Source: DATBLE01 sp963841405 (GTDB taxonomy: Bacteria; Actinomycetota; Thermoleophilia; Gaiellales; Gaiellaceae). Taken from it: DNA of 64,000 nucleotides. The DNA lies in assembly GCA_963841405.1 (NCBI GenBank), contig CAWJCM010000007.1:930001-994000 (forward strand). Direction: 5' to 3'. The position numbers and the translations under genes were made by a program. This document shows, piece after piece, positions 33,951-42,359 of the stretch (positions within the stretch are counted from its first letter, which is position 1; each line of letters starts with the position of its first letter). The notes under the pieces are model-generated. The model made no database searches and was not told where the DNA came from. It saw only the letters and a list, made by a program, of their open reading frames with translations.

Positions 33951-35032
33951 TCAGCGGTCGCGCGGTCGAGGAGCTCTTCCAGCCCGCCGACGACGAGGTC
34001 GGCGCCCGCGTCGCGCAGCTTCCGCGTCCGGTCCCCGCGACCGACGCCGATCACGAGATCGGCACCGACAGCGCGCGCAGCCTCGATCCCCGCAGGTGTC
34101 GTCTCGAAGACGGCGGCCTGCCGTGGTTGGACCGCGAGCTCCAGGCAGGCGGCGAGCAGGATGTCCGGTGCGGGCCGCGAGCGGAGGTCGTGCGTCATGA
34201 TCGTGGTGCCGTCGACGCGGGCGTCGACCAGGTGTGAGAGTCCCGCGCGCAGGAGGATCGCGTCGGTGTGGGCGCTTGCCGAGACGACCGCGCACCGCAT
34301 GTGCGCGTCGTGGGCGAGCTCGAGGTACTCGCGGGCGCCGTCGTACGCGCTCAGCTCCCGCTCGGCGAGGAGGCGCCCGAGGACGCCGTTCTTCTCGTTG
34401 GCGAGCCCGTTCACGGTCTCGGCTCCGGGCTCGTCGTCGGCATCGCCCTCGGGCAAGCTGATCCCCCGGCTCGCGAGGAAGTCGCGAACGCCGTCGAAAC
34501 GAGGCTTCCCGTGCAGGTGCGCCGGGTAATCCCTGCGCGGATCGAACGCGGCGAACTCTGCGTGAGCCCGCTCGCTGCGCCTGGAGAGAAAGCGATCGAA
34601 GGTCTTCGTCCAGGCCTCGGCGTGGATCGCGGCGCTGCCGGTCAGGACACCGTCGAGATTGAACACGCAGGCGGTGACCTCCGGCGGCAGCCCGAGGAGC
34701 CGCCGCGCCTCCCGCGGCGGCACGAGCTGGAAGGACGGGGCGGGGACGTCTCGGGCGTAGGCGCGAAGCAGCTGCGCCGTCGACTCCCGCTCCGAGGCAA
34801 GTCTCTGTGCGAGCTCGCGAAGCTCGTCCGGCGGAAGGACTCGCTTCGCCGCCCGGAGCGCAGCGTCGGCTGCGTCGAACGCCGCTCGCCAGCGCGTCCG
34901 CAGCATCTCCGGCGCGATCCGACGGCCTTGATCGAGCTCGTGGACCGCAGTGAGGCGGGCGCGGGCAGTCGGGACCCGGGCCTGGCGGGGTGCCCGCCGC
35001 CGTTCAGCCTGGTCGAAGGCGATCGTCGACAC
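33947..35032 (-). CDS. HAD-superfamily protein with altered catalytic motif, probable pseudoenzyme
   Basis: A 361-residue paralogue of the next gene with ~115 extra N-terminal residues (helical, Arg/Ala-rich). Motif I reads FNLDGVLTG: the nucleophilic Asp is Asn (N125, codon AAT), while the second Asp (D127) remains. Motif IV reads VFETTPAG instead of FEDALAG, losing a metal ligand. The rest (VSASAH, RPAPDILLAA) is kept. So it cannot form the aspartyl-phosphate intermediate in the usual way and may bind or regulate the active paralogue. The start is a GTG at 35032. First gene of the minus-strand unit divergent from MMPL. Confidence 0.85.
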   Translation of the reverse strand: MSTIAFDQAERRRAPRQARVPTARARLTAVHELDQGRRIAPEMLRTRWRAAFDAADAALRAAKRVLPPDELRELAQRLASERESTAQLLRAYARDVPAPSFQLVPPREARRLLGLPPEVTACVFNLDGVLTGSAAIHAEAWTKTFDRFLSRRSERAHAEFAAFDPRRDYPAHLHGKPRFDGVRDFLASRGISLPEGDADDEPGAETVNGLANEKNGVLGRLLAERELSAYDGAREYLELAHDAHMRCAVVSASAHTDAILLRAGLSHLVDARVDGTTIMTHDLRSRPAPDILLAACLELAVQPRQAAVFETTPAGIEAARAVGADLVIGVGRGDRTRKLRDAGADLVVGGLEELLDRATAE

Positions 35033-35139
35033 GCCTGAAGCGTCAGCCTACCGGCGCTCGCCGGCATCGGAGCCGACCCGCTTCCGGCTGCGGGAAAGTA
35101 CGTGCGGATGCGGCTACGTAGTTGGCCGCGCCCGGCGGC

Positions 35140-35154
35140 GTAGTTGGTCCTGAT
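35140..35154 (+). promoter_or_regulatory. candidate operator GTAGTTGGTCCTGAT (class II, tandem)
   Basis: The motif lies 64 bases before the MMPL ATG, in the 186-base gap between the divergent HAD-like and MMPL genes. A second GTAGTTGGCC lies 22 bases further upstream (35118), about two helical turns away, as expected for paired binding. Similar sites precede the flavodoxin and the 38744-39460 membrane-protein gene. Confidence 0.45.
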
Positions 35155-35218
35155 TTCCGTTCGTCCTTCTGGGCTAGCGTGGCTTCTGGGCCGATACAGC
35201 GGCGGAAGGGCAGGAACC

Positions 35219-37432
35219 ATGGAGACCACTAATCTCGCCGGTCGGGCAGGTCGCTGGAGCGCTGCGCACTGGAAGACAGCCGCTTTCGGGTGGATCGCCT
35301 TCGCCGTGCTCGCGGTCGCCGTCGGCCGCTTCGTCGGCGTCAACGAGATGAAGAGCTGGGCGACCGCGAACGGAGACTCGCGGCGCGCCGAGCAGATCCT
35401 CGACCAGGCCAACTTCGACCTCGCAGCGCGCGAGAGCGTGCTCGTGCAGTCGCGTACCGCGACCGTCGACGAGCCGGCCTTCGCGTCGGCCGTGGCCGGC
35501 GTCGTGCAGACGCTCTCGCAGCAGCCGAACGTGACCAACATCGTCTCGCCGATCAATCGCCCGCGGGCCGGACTGATCTCTGCCGACCGGCACTCCGCCC
35601 TCGTCCAGTTCGACGTCAAGGGCAAGGCGGACGAGGCGAAGGACAAGATCGCGCCGATCCTGAAGTCGATCGACGGGGTGCAGGCCGGGAACCCTAGCGT
35701 GGTAATCGAGGAGTTCGGTCAGGCCTCCTCCGAGTACCAGGTGGACAAGCGGTTCGCGGGCGACATGAGCCGTGCGGAGTACACGTCGATCCCGCTGACG
35801 ATCCTGATCCTGCTCGTCGCCTTCGGCGCGCTCGTGGCCGCAGGTCTGCCGGTGCTGCTTGCCCTCTCGGCGGTGCTCGCTGCCACCGGCCTGAACACGC
35901 TCGTCAGCCACGTCATTCCGACGGACGAGCAGACGCTCAGCGCGATCATCCTGATGATCGGCATGGCGGTCGGGATCGACTACTCGCTCTTCTACCTGCG
36001 GCGCGAGCGGGAGGAGCGCCGGCGGGGACGCTCGCCCCACGAGGCCCTCCTCCGCGCCGCCCGCACGTCCGGCCAGGCGGTGCTGATCTCGGGCGCGACT
36101 GTCCTGATCGCGATGGCCGGCATGTTCGTCTCCGGCAACGCGCTGTTCACGACGATCGGGCTGGGCACGATGATCGTCGTGCTCGCGGCGATGGTCGGCT
36201 CGCTGACGGTGCTCCCCGCGGTGCTGCACCGGCTCGGCGACAGGGTCGAGTGGGGCCGCGTCCGGAAGGTGGGCGCGGCCCGCGACGACGGCCTCTGGGG
36301 CCGTGTCGTCGGCGCCGTCCTGCGCCGTCCGTGGACCGCGCTGCTCCTGGCGGGCGGCGCCCTCTTCGTGCTCGCCCTGCCGTCCTTCGGCATGCACACG
36401 AAGCTGCCGAACTTCACCGACTTCCCGAAGGACCTGAAGGTCGTGCGGACGTACGAGCGGATCCAGGCGGCGTTCCCGGGCTCGCAGACCCCGGCCCAGG
36501 TGGTCGTGCGGGCGCCGCGCGTCGATACCCCGCAGATGCTGCGCGCGTACGACCTCTTCCGCCAGCGTGCGCTCGCCACCGGCGAGCTGTACGCGCCGTT
36601 CACGGTCAACGTCAACCCCGACCGGACGGTCGCCCAGATCGACTTCGCGATCGCGGGCAACGGCGACAACGCGGCGTCGGTCGCCGCGCTCAAGACCCTG
36701 CGCGACACGGTGATCCCGCCGATCGCCTCGACCCTGCCGAACACGGAGGTGGCGGTCACGGGCGTGACCGCCGGGACCTACGACTTCAACCAGCAGATGC
36801 GTTCCCGGTTGCCCTACGTGTTCATGTTCGTGCTCGGGCTCGCGTTCGTGCTCCTGCTGCTCACGTTCAGGTCGCTCGTCATCGCCGCCAAGGCTGTCGC
36901 GCTCAACCTGCTCTCGGTCGGAGCGGCCTACGGGGTCCTCGTCGCCGTGTTCCAGCACGGCTGGCTCGCGAACGTCTTCGGCTTCCAGACGAACGGCGCG
37001 ATCGTCAGCTGGCTGCCGCTCTTCCTGTTCGTCGTCCTCTTCGGCCTGTCGATGGACTACCACGTGTTCATCCTCAGCCGTGTCAAGGAGCTGCACGACG
37101 GCGGCACGCCGACGGACGAGGCGGTGCGGCTGGCGATCACGAGAACGGCGGGAACGGTGACGAGCGCGGCGATCATCATGGTCGCCGTCTTCGGCCTGTT
37201 CGCGTCGCTGAGCCTGATCATGATGCAGCAGATGGGCTTCGGCCTCGCGGTCGCGGTCCTGATCGACGCCACCGTCGTGCGGGCTGTGCTCCTGCCGGCG
37301 GCGATGAAGCTGCTGGGCGAGTGGAACTGGTACCTGCCGACGTGGCTCGAATGGCTGCCGTCGCTCTCGCCCGAGGGCGAGGCGACGCCGCGGCGCCGCC
37401 CGCTGCCGCCCGCGGGACCTGCGCATGCGTGA
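35219..37432 (+). CDS. MMPL/RND family transporter
   Basis: A 737-residue protein with twelve predicted spans in two halves, each with a large extracytoplasmic loop. Typical MMPL blocks: MIGMAVGIDYSLFYLRREREERRRG in the first half (GxxxDYSLFL-like proton relay) and LFGLSMDYHVFILSRVKELHDGG in the second. It probably exports lipids or related hydrophobic molecules by proton motive force. The ATG at 35219 follows GGAAGGGCAGG; longer starts are not protein-like. It overlaps the downstream hydrolase by 8 bases. Confidence 0.93.
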   Translation: METTNLAGRAGRWSAAHWKTAAFGWIAFAVLAVAVGRFVGVNEMKSWATANGDSRRAEQILDQANFDLAARESVLVQSRTATVDEPAFASAVAGVVQTLSQQPNVTNIVSPINRPRAGLISADRHSALVQFDVKGKADEAKDKIAPILKSIDGVQAGNPSVVIEEFGQASSEYQVDKRFAGDMSRAEYTSIPLTILILLVAFGALVAAGLPVLLALSAVLAATGLNTLVSHVIPTDEQTLSAIILMIGMAVGIDYSLFYLRREREERRRGRSPHEALLRAARTSGQAVLISGATVLIAMAGMFVSGNALFTTIGLGTMIVVLAAMVGSLTVLPAVLHRLGDRVEWGRVRKVGAARDDGLWGRVVGAVLRRPWTALLLAGGALFVLALPSFGMHTKLPNFTDFPKDLKVVRTYERIQAAFPGSQTPAQVVVRAPRVDTPQMLRAYDLFRQRALATGELYAPFTVNVNPDRTVAQIDFAIAGNGDNAASVAALKTLRDTVIPPIASTLPNTEVAVTGVTAGTYDFNQQMRSRLPYVFMFVLGLAFVLLLLTFRSLVIAAKAVALNLLSVGAAYGVLVAVFQHGWLANVFGFQTNGAIVSWLPLFLFVVLFGLSMDYHVFILSRVKELHDGGTPTDEAVRLAITRTAGTVTSAAIIMVAVFGLFASLSLIMMQQMGFGLAVAVLIDATVVRAVLLPAAMKLLGEWNWYLPTWLEWLPSLSPEGEATPRRRPLPPAGPAHA

Positions 37433-38684
37433 GCCAGATGTCGAACCGCCGTTACCCCGGCGTGCGACCCTGGTATTCGCGGCCGGGGCGGCGTTCGTCG
37501 CGCTCCACGCCGTCGTCGACGCCTTCGCCGTGCCCGAGCCCGGGACCGGCGCCGGCGACCATCTCGGCCGCGGCCTTGCATCGCTTGCCGTTCTCGCTCT
37601 TGCCGTCGCTGTCTACCCCCGCCTGCGACGAGGAGGGCAGGCGGCGCTCGCCGCGGTGCTCGGAGCGCTGGCGCTGCTCGGAGCGGGTCTGGCGATCGCG
37701 GACGCCCGCGCAGTCGGCCCGCGGGGCGAGGACTGGACGGGCTTCCTGCTCGTGCCCGTCGGGGTGCTGCTGATCGGCTTCGCCTGCGTCCTCCTGTGGC
37801 GCTCGAGAAAGGCCGGCAGGCTCCGCTGGCTCCGGCGAGCGGCCTTCGCCGCCGGCTCCCTGCTCGCCTGCTACTGGATCGTCCTGCCCGTCGGGACGGC
37901 GATCCTCGCGACCCATCGCCCTCGCGCCGAGGTCGAGCCTGCCGAGCTCGGGCGGGCCTACGACAGAGTCACAGTCCGCACGCGCGACGGCCTCGCTCTC
38001 GCCGCGTGGTACGTGCCTTCGCGAAACGGCGCGGCGGTGATCTCGTACCCGACGCGCGCGGGCAAGGTGCCGCAGGCGCGAATGCTTGCCCGGCACGGCT
38101 TCGGCGTCCTGCTGCTCGACGCGCGCGGCTACGACGGCAGCGAAGGCGACCCCAACCTGTTCGGCTGGGAGGGGGCGAAGGACATCGACGCCGCGGTCAC
38201 GTGGCTTCAGAGGCGCCCGGACGTGCGGGGCGGCCGGATCGGCGGGATCGGGTTCTCGGTCGGCGGCGAGACGATGCTCCAGGCTGCCGCGACGAACCGC
38301 GGTCTCCGCGCCGTCGTCTCCGAGGGGGCCGGGGTGCGGTCGGTGCATGAGGAGCTGCTCTACGGGCCGCGTGGTTGGTTCAAGCTCCCTGCCTCGGCAG
38401 TCCAGAGCGCGGCGCTCACGATCCTGAGCGGCTCGGCGCCTCCACCCTCGCTGAAGGATCTCGTCTCGAGGATCGCGCCGCGTCACGTTTTTCTTATCTA
38501 TGCCGGCCATGGCGCCGGCGGCGAGGAGCTCAACGCCGACTACTACCGGGCGGCCTCCGAGCCGAAGCTGCTGTGGAAGGTTCCGGAGGCACGCCACGTC
38601 GGAGGCTTCGACGCCCGTCCGGAGGAGTACGAGCGCCGGGTGGTCGGCTACTTCGAGCGGTCGCTGCTGGCCCGCGGAGTCTGA
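37425..38684 (+). CDS. membrane-anchored alpha/beta hydrolase
   Basis: A 419-residue protein with about four N-terminal membrane spans (to ~residue 155), then an extracytoplasmic alpha/beta hydrolase domain: YDRVTVRTRDGLALAAWY, LLLDARGYDGSEG, and the nucleophile Ser in GIGFSVGGETM; the acid is probably near IYAGHG and the His in EARHVGGF. Coupled to the MMPL gene by an 8-base overlap, so it may process the exported substrate. A terminator-like hairpin follows. Confidence 0.88.
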   Translation: MREPDVEPPLPRRATLVFAAGAAFVALHAVVDAFAVPEPGTGAGDHLGRGLASLAVLALAVAVYPRLRRGGQAALAAVLGALALLGAGLAIADARAVGPRGEDWTGFLLVPVGVLLIGFACVLLWRSRKAGRLRWLRRAAFAAGSLLACYWIVLPVGTAILATHRPRAEVEPAELGRAYDRVTVRTRDGLALAAWYVPSRNGAAVISYPTRAGKVPQARMLARHGFGVLLLDARGYDGSEGDPNLFGWEGAKDIDAAVTWLQRRPDVRGGRIGGIGFSVGGETMLQAAATNRGLRAVVSEGAGVRSVHEELLYGPRGWFKLPASAVQSAALTILSGSAPPPSLKDLVSRIAPRHVFLIYAGHGAGGEELNADYYRAASEPKLLWKVPEARHVGGFDARPEEYERRVVGYFERSLLARGV

Positions 38685-38696
38685 GCCGACAACGAC

Positions 38697-38721
38697 GGAG
38701 GGCCGGCATGGCCGGCCCTCC
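38697..38721. terminator. hairpin between convergent genes
   Basis: GGAGGGCCGGC, loop ATG, GCCGGCCCTCC: perfect 11-base arms 12 bases after the hydrolase stop and 22 bases from the stop of the convergent membrane-protein gene. No T-run. Likely a bidirectional terminator. Confidence 0.75.
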
Positions 38722-38743
38722 GGGCGGGATGCGGGGTCGCGGC

Positions 38744-39460
38744 CTACGCGGGCTGGACGTTCGGCGGCGGGCCGGATGCCTCCTTCGTCTTCGCAACGAG
38801 CGCCGGGACGCGGAAGGTCACGAAGGCCAGGATCCCGAACCCGATGCCCGCCAGCAGCAGGGCGATCCCGACTACGACCGCGAACAGGGCGAGCTGGCTC
38901 GCCATGTAGCTCGTGTTGAGGGCGGTGGTCAAGGCGGTGTAGGTCACCCAGATGTCGCGGCGACCGTTGCTCACCGGCTGGGTGGTCTTCGGGTCGACCA
39001 CCGCCGCCTTCGGATCGTTGGTGCCGCCGAGACCGTCCGTGTCCTTGGCCGCGGTGCCCGGCTTCGCCACGTACCGGCCCATCTGCGAGTACGTCAAGCC
39101 GGAGGTGGCCGAAAACGTGTGGATGCGCATGTACTCGGCGAAGCAGCGGGCGCGGTCGCCGCTCGACACCAGCTTGCCTGCGACCGAGCAGCTCGGCGTC
39201 TCGATCGGCGACGACGACAGCTGCACGCCTGCCTGCTGGAGCGTCGTGAAGAGCTTCGTCTGCGCGGCCTTCGCCGCCGTGACTTCGCCTGCGATCGTGC
39301 TGGGCGTCATGTCGGGCGTGCCCGTGATCTGCTCCTGCTTGAGGCTCGAGCTCACCGTGTCCCGGCCGTTGATCCCCATCACCAGCGCGGCGATGCCGAA
39401 CCCGACGAGGATGACGGCGGCCGCGTAGCCGCCGAATTCGAACAGCTTCCTCTTGGTCAT
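38744..39460 (-). CDS. membrane protein of unknown function, two spans
   Basis: A 238-residue protein with one span near each end (FEFGGYAAAVILVGFGIAALV at ~6-26 and LFAVVVGIALLLAGIGFGILAF near 205) and a ~170-residue extracytoplasmic loop rich in Ser/Thr with two Cys pairs (PSCSVAG; ARCFAEYMRIHTF). AAGGAGG lies 10 bases before the ATG at 39460. Class II motif GTAGTTCGCCGCAT lies 82 bases upstream. No family recognised. Confidence 0.8.
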   Translation of the reverse strand: MTKRKLFEFGGYAAAVILVGFGIAALVMGINGRDTVSSSLKQEQITGTPDMTPSTIAGEVTAAKAAQTKLFTTLQQAGVQLSSSPIETPSCSVAGKLVSSGDRARCFAEYMRIHTFSATSGLTYSQMGRYVAKPGTAAKDTDGLGGTNDPKAAVVDPKTTQPVSNGRRDIWVTYTALTTALNTSYMASQLALFAVVVGIALLLAGIGFGILAFVTFRVPALVAKTKEASGPPPNVQPA

Positions 39461-39542
39461 TTCCGGTGCCTCCTTGTGGATCGCTTGCCCGGATTCAAAA
39501 GGGGCGCGCGCGCCGTTGCATCCGCGCGCAGCCACAGCCCGG

Positions 39543-39556
39543 ATGCGGCGAACTAC
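39543..39556 (-). promoter_or_regulatory. candidate operator GTAGTTCGCCGCAT (class II)
   Basis: Read on the minus strand, 82 bases before the ATG of the 38744-39460 gene, exactly the spacing seen for the flavodoxin gene. It lies in the 225-base divergent gap with the GNAT-ACD gene. A weaker class I-like stretch (GGCCGGACGGATGGCG) lies at about 39639-39654, 30-odd bases before that gene. Confidence 0.42.
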
Positions 39557-39685
39557 GGAACCGCGCGTGCGGGCCTCGGCGACGGACCGGCCGGGAGCGG
39601 GTTCGCGCCGATCCGGGATTTACCGCAGCCCGCTCCGGGGCCGGACGGATGGCGGGCCTGTCGGCGTGCAGACACACTCTCCGTG

Positions 39686-42355
39686 ATGGTCTCCACGTCG
39701 TCCGAGGTCCGTGACGTCATCCTGCGCACCGGGGGGACGCTCAGGCTGCGCCCGCCGCTCGGCTCGGATGCCGACGCAGTGTTGGCGTTCCTGGGCGGGC
39801 TCTCCGAGCAGAGCGTCTACCGCCGGTTCCACGGCTTCCCGTCGCTGCGCAGGGAGACGGTCGAGCCGTTTCTCGATCCGGACTGGCACGAGCGCGGAGC
39901 CCTGATCGGGACGATGTCGGACAACGACGACGGCGAGCTGGTGGTCGCGCTGGCGAACTACGTGCGGCTGCGCGACCCGGTCCGTGCCGAGGTCGCCTTC
40001 GCCGTTGCCGACTCGCTGCAGGGCCACGGAGTCGGCACGCGGCTGCTCGAGCAGCTCGCGCTGACCGCCGCGACGCAGGGGATCTCGACCTTCGTCGCCG
40101 ACGTGATGACCGACAACCGGGCGATGCTCGGCGTCTTCGCCGACGCCGGCTTCGCCGTGTCGCGGCGGCTCGAGGGCGGGACGACCGAGGTGAGGCTGGA
40201 GATCGTCCCGACCGAGGTGTACCGGGCGGCGGTCGACGAGCGCGACCACGTCGCTGTCGCCGCGTCGCTCGCGCCGTTCTTCGCTCCGAAAACCGTCGCC
40301 GTCGTCGGGGCGTCGACCCGTCGCGGCTCGATCGGCGGCGAGCTGTTTCGCAACATCCTCGACGGCGGGTTCGAGGGGATCGCCTACCCGGTCAACCCGA
40401 AGGCGGCGTCCGTCGCCGGAGTCCGCGCGTACCCCTCGATCGCCGACGTCCCCGATCCCGTGGACCTCGCCGTCTTCTGCCTTCCAGGCGAGTCCGTGCT
40501 GGACGAGGCGGAGGCGGCGCTGCAAAGGGGGACGCGCGCGCTGTGCGTGATCTCTGCCGGCTTCGCCGAGACGGGAGCGGACGGTGTCCGCCGTCAGGAG
40601 CAGCTGCTCGCGCGGGTCCGCGCTCATGGCGCCAGGTTGATCGGGCCGAACTGCCTCGGTGTCTTCGCGGCGGGAGGCCGGCTGAACGCGACCTTCGCCC
40701 CGCGGAGCTTTCCCGCCGGGAACATCGGCTTCTCGTCCCAGAGCGGCGCGCTCGGTCTCGCCGTGCTCGAGCGCGGCGCCACGCGCGGCCTCGGGCTGTC
40801 GGCCTTCGTCTCGGTGGGCAACAAGGCGGACGTTTCCTCGAACGACCTCCTCGAGTTCTGGGAGGACGACCCCCAGACCGAGCTGATCCTGCTCTACCTC
40901 GAGTCGTTCGGGAACCCGCGCAAGTTCGCGCGGCTCGCTCGGCGGGTGGCCCGGAAGAAGCCGATCCTGGCGATGAAGGGCGGCCGCACCTCGGCCGGGC
41001 AGCGGGCGGCGGGCTCGCATACCGCCGCGCTCGCCGGTTCGACCGCAGCGGTCGACGCGCTCTTCCGCCAGGCAGGGGTGATCGAGGCCGACTCGCTGGA
41101 GGAGCTCGCCGACGCCGCCGTCCTGCTCTCGTCGCAGCCGCTTCCGCAGGGGCGACGGGTGGCGCTGCTGACGAACGCGGGCGGGCTCGGGATCCTCTGC
41201 GCCGACGCCTGTGCCGACGCGGGGCTGGAGCTGCCGCAGCTCTCGACCGAGACGCGTGCGCGCCTCGCGGAGCTCTTGCCGCGCGAGGCCAGCCTCGCCA
41301 ACCCGGTGGACATGCTCGGCTCGGCCGTCGCGTCGACGTACGAGGCCGTTCTTCCTCATGTACTCGCCGATCCCGGCATCGACGCCGTGATCGTGCTGTT
41401 CGTCCCACCTGTCGTCGCCGGAGCGGAGGAGGTCGCCGAGGCGGCGCTCCGAGGCGTGGCGCAGGCACCGGAGAGCGGCAAGCCCGTGCTCGCGGCCTTC
41501 ATCAGCGAGGAGGGCATCCCTCGCTGCCTGCTGCGCCGGGGCTCCGGGATCGCCGCGTTCGAGTACCCCGAGTCGGCGGCGCGCGCACTGGCGCATGCGG
41601 TCGACCGGGCGGAGTGGCTGCGGCGCCCCGCCGGCGGCGCGCCCGAGCTGGACGGCGTCGATCGTGCGGCGGCCGAGGCGCTCGTCGCCTCGGTGCTCGC
41701 CGCCGCCAACGATGCCTGGCTGGACGCGGCGCAGGTGCGCGAGCTGCTCGGCTCGTACGGCATCCCGCTCGTTCCGGAGCGGGTGGCGACGACTGTCGAC
41801 GGGGCGCTCGCGGCGGCCCGTGACCTCGGCTTGCCGGTCGTGGTGAAGAGCGCCGTGCCCGGTGCGCACAAGACCGAGAGCGGCGGCGTCGCGCTCGACC
41901 TGGACGACGAAGCGGAGGTCCGCGCAGCGGTCGAACGCATCGGCGTGCCCGTGCTCGTCCAGCCGATGGTCGGCGGCGGCGCAGAGCTGCTCGCCGGGGT
42001 CTTGCAAGATGCGACCTTCGGGCCGCTGGTCGCGTTCGGGCCGGGCGGCGTCTTCGCGGAGCTGATCGGGCAGGCGCAGTTCCGGATCGCTCCGCTGAGC
42101 CTTCCCGATGCCGAAGAGCTCGTCCTCGGCGGCAAGGCGGGTCAGCTCGTCCGCGGCTTCCGTGGAGCGCCCTCGGCCGACGCCGGAGCGCTGGTCGACC
42201 TCGTGCTCCGGCTCGCGCGCCTCGCCGACGAGATCCCCGAGGTCGCCGAGCTCGATCTCAACCCGGTGCTCGCACTGCCTCGCGGGTGCGTCGCGGTGGA
42301 CGCGCGCGTGCGGGTCCGCCCGGTCGAGGCCAGGTCGCGAGCCAAGACCTGGTAG
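39686..42355 (+). CDS. GNAT-ADP-forming acyl-CoA synthetase fusion
   Basis: An 889-residue fusion. Residues ~1-170 are a GNAT acetyltransferase (LQGHGVGTRLLEQLALTA, the acetyl-CoA loop). The rest is an NDP-forming acyl-CoA synthetase: CoA-binding domain (VAVVGASTRRGSIGGE), ligase-CoA domain with the phospho-His in GSHTAALAGS, and an ATP-grasp domain (VVKSAVPGAHKTESGGVAL; ELDLNPVL). The synthetase part interconverts acetyl-CoA + ADP + Pi and acetate + CoA + ATP; in Pat/PatZ-type enzymes the GNAT domain acetylates proteins, with the synthetase part often inactive, and it is usually C-terminal. Here GNAT is N-terminal and the His is kept, so activity is likely. Confidence 0.92.
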   Translation: MVSTSSEVRDVILRTGGTLRLRPPLGSDADAVLAFLGGLSEQSVYRRFHGFPSLRRETVEPFLDPDWHERGALIGTMSDNDDGELVVALANYVRLRDPVRAEVAFAVADSLQGHGVGTRLLEQLALTAATQGISTFVADVMTDNRAMLGVFADAGFAVSRRLEGGTTEVRLEIVPTEVYRAAVDERDHVAVAASLAPFFAPKTVAVVGASTRRGSIGGELFRNILDGGFEGIAYPVNPKAASVAGVRAYPSIADVPDPVDLAVFCLPGESVLDEAEAALQRGTRALCVISAGFAETGADGVRRQEQLLARVRAHGARLIGPNCLGVFAAGGRLNATFAPRSFPAGNIGFSSQSGALGLAVLERGATRGLGLSAFVSVGNKADVSSNDLLEFWEDDPQTELILLYLESFGNPRKFARLARRVARKKPILAMKGGRTSAGQRAAGSHTAALAGSTAAVDALFRQAGVIEADSLEELADAAVLLSSQPLPQGRRVALLTNAGGLGILCADACADAGLELPQLSTETRARLAELLPREASLANPVDMLGSAVASTYEAVLPHVLADPGIDAVIVLFVPPVVAGAEEVAEAALRGVAQAPESGKPVLAAFISEEGIPRCLLRRGSGIAAFEYPESAARALAHAVDRAEWLRRPAGGAPELDGVDRAAAEALVASVLAAANDAWLDAAQVRELLGSYGIPLVPERVATTVDGALAAARDLGLPVVVKSAVPGAHKTESGGVALDLDDEAEVRAAVERIGVPVLVQPMVGGGAELLAGVLQDATFGPLVAFGPGGVFAELIGQAQFRIAPLSLPDAEELVLGGKAGQLVRGFRGAPSADAGALVDLVLRLARLADEIPEVAELDLNPVLALPRGCVAVDARVRVRPVEARSRAKTW

Positions 42356-42359
42356 CGCC

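Noticed and set aside
39639..39654. GGCCGGACGGATGGCG as a fifth TCAG-N7-CCCGATG site
   Set aside because: The TCAG half is missing and CCCGATG has mismatches; only the GATGGCG end agrees.
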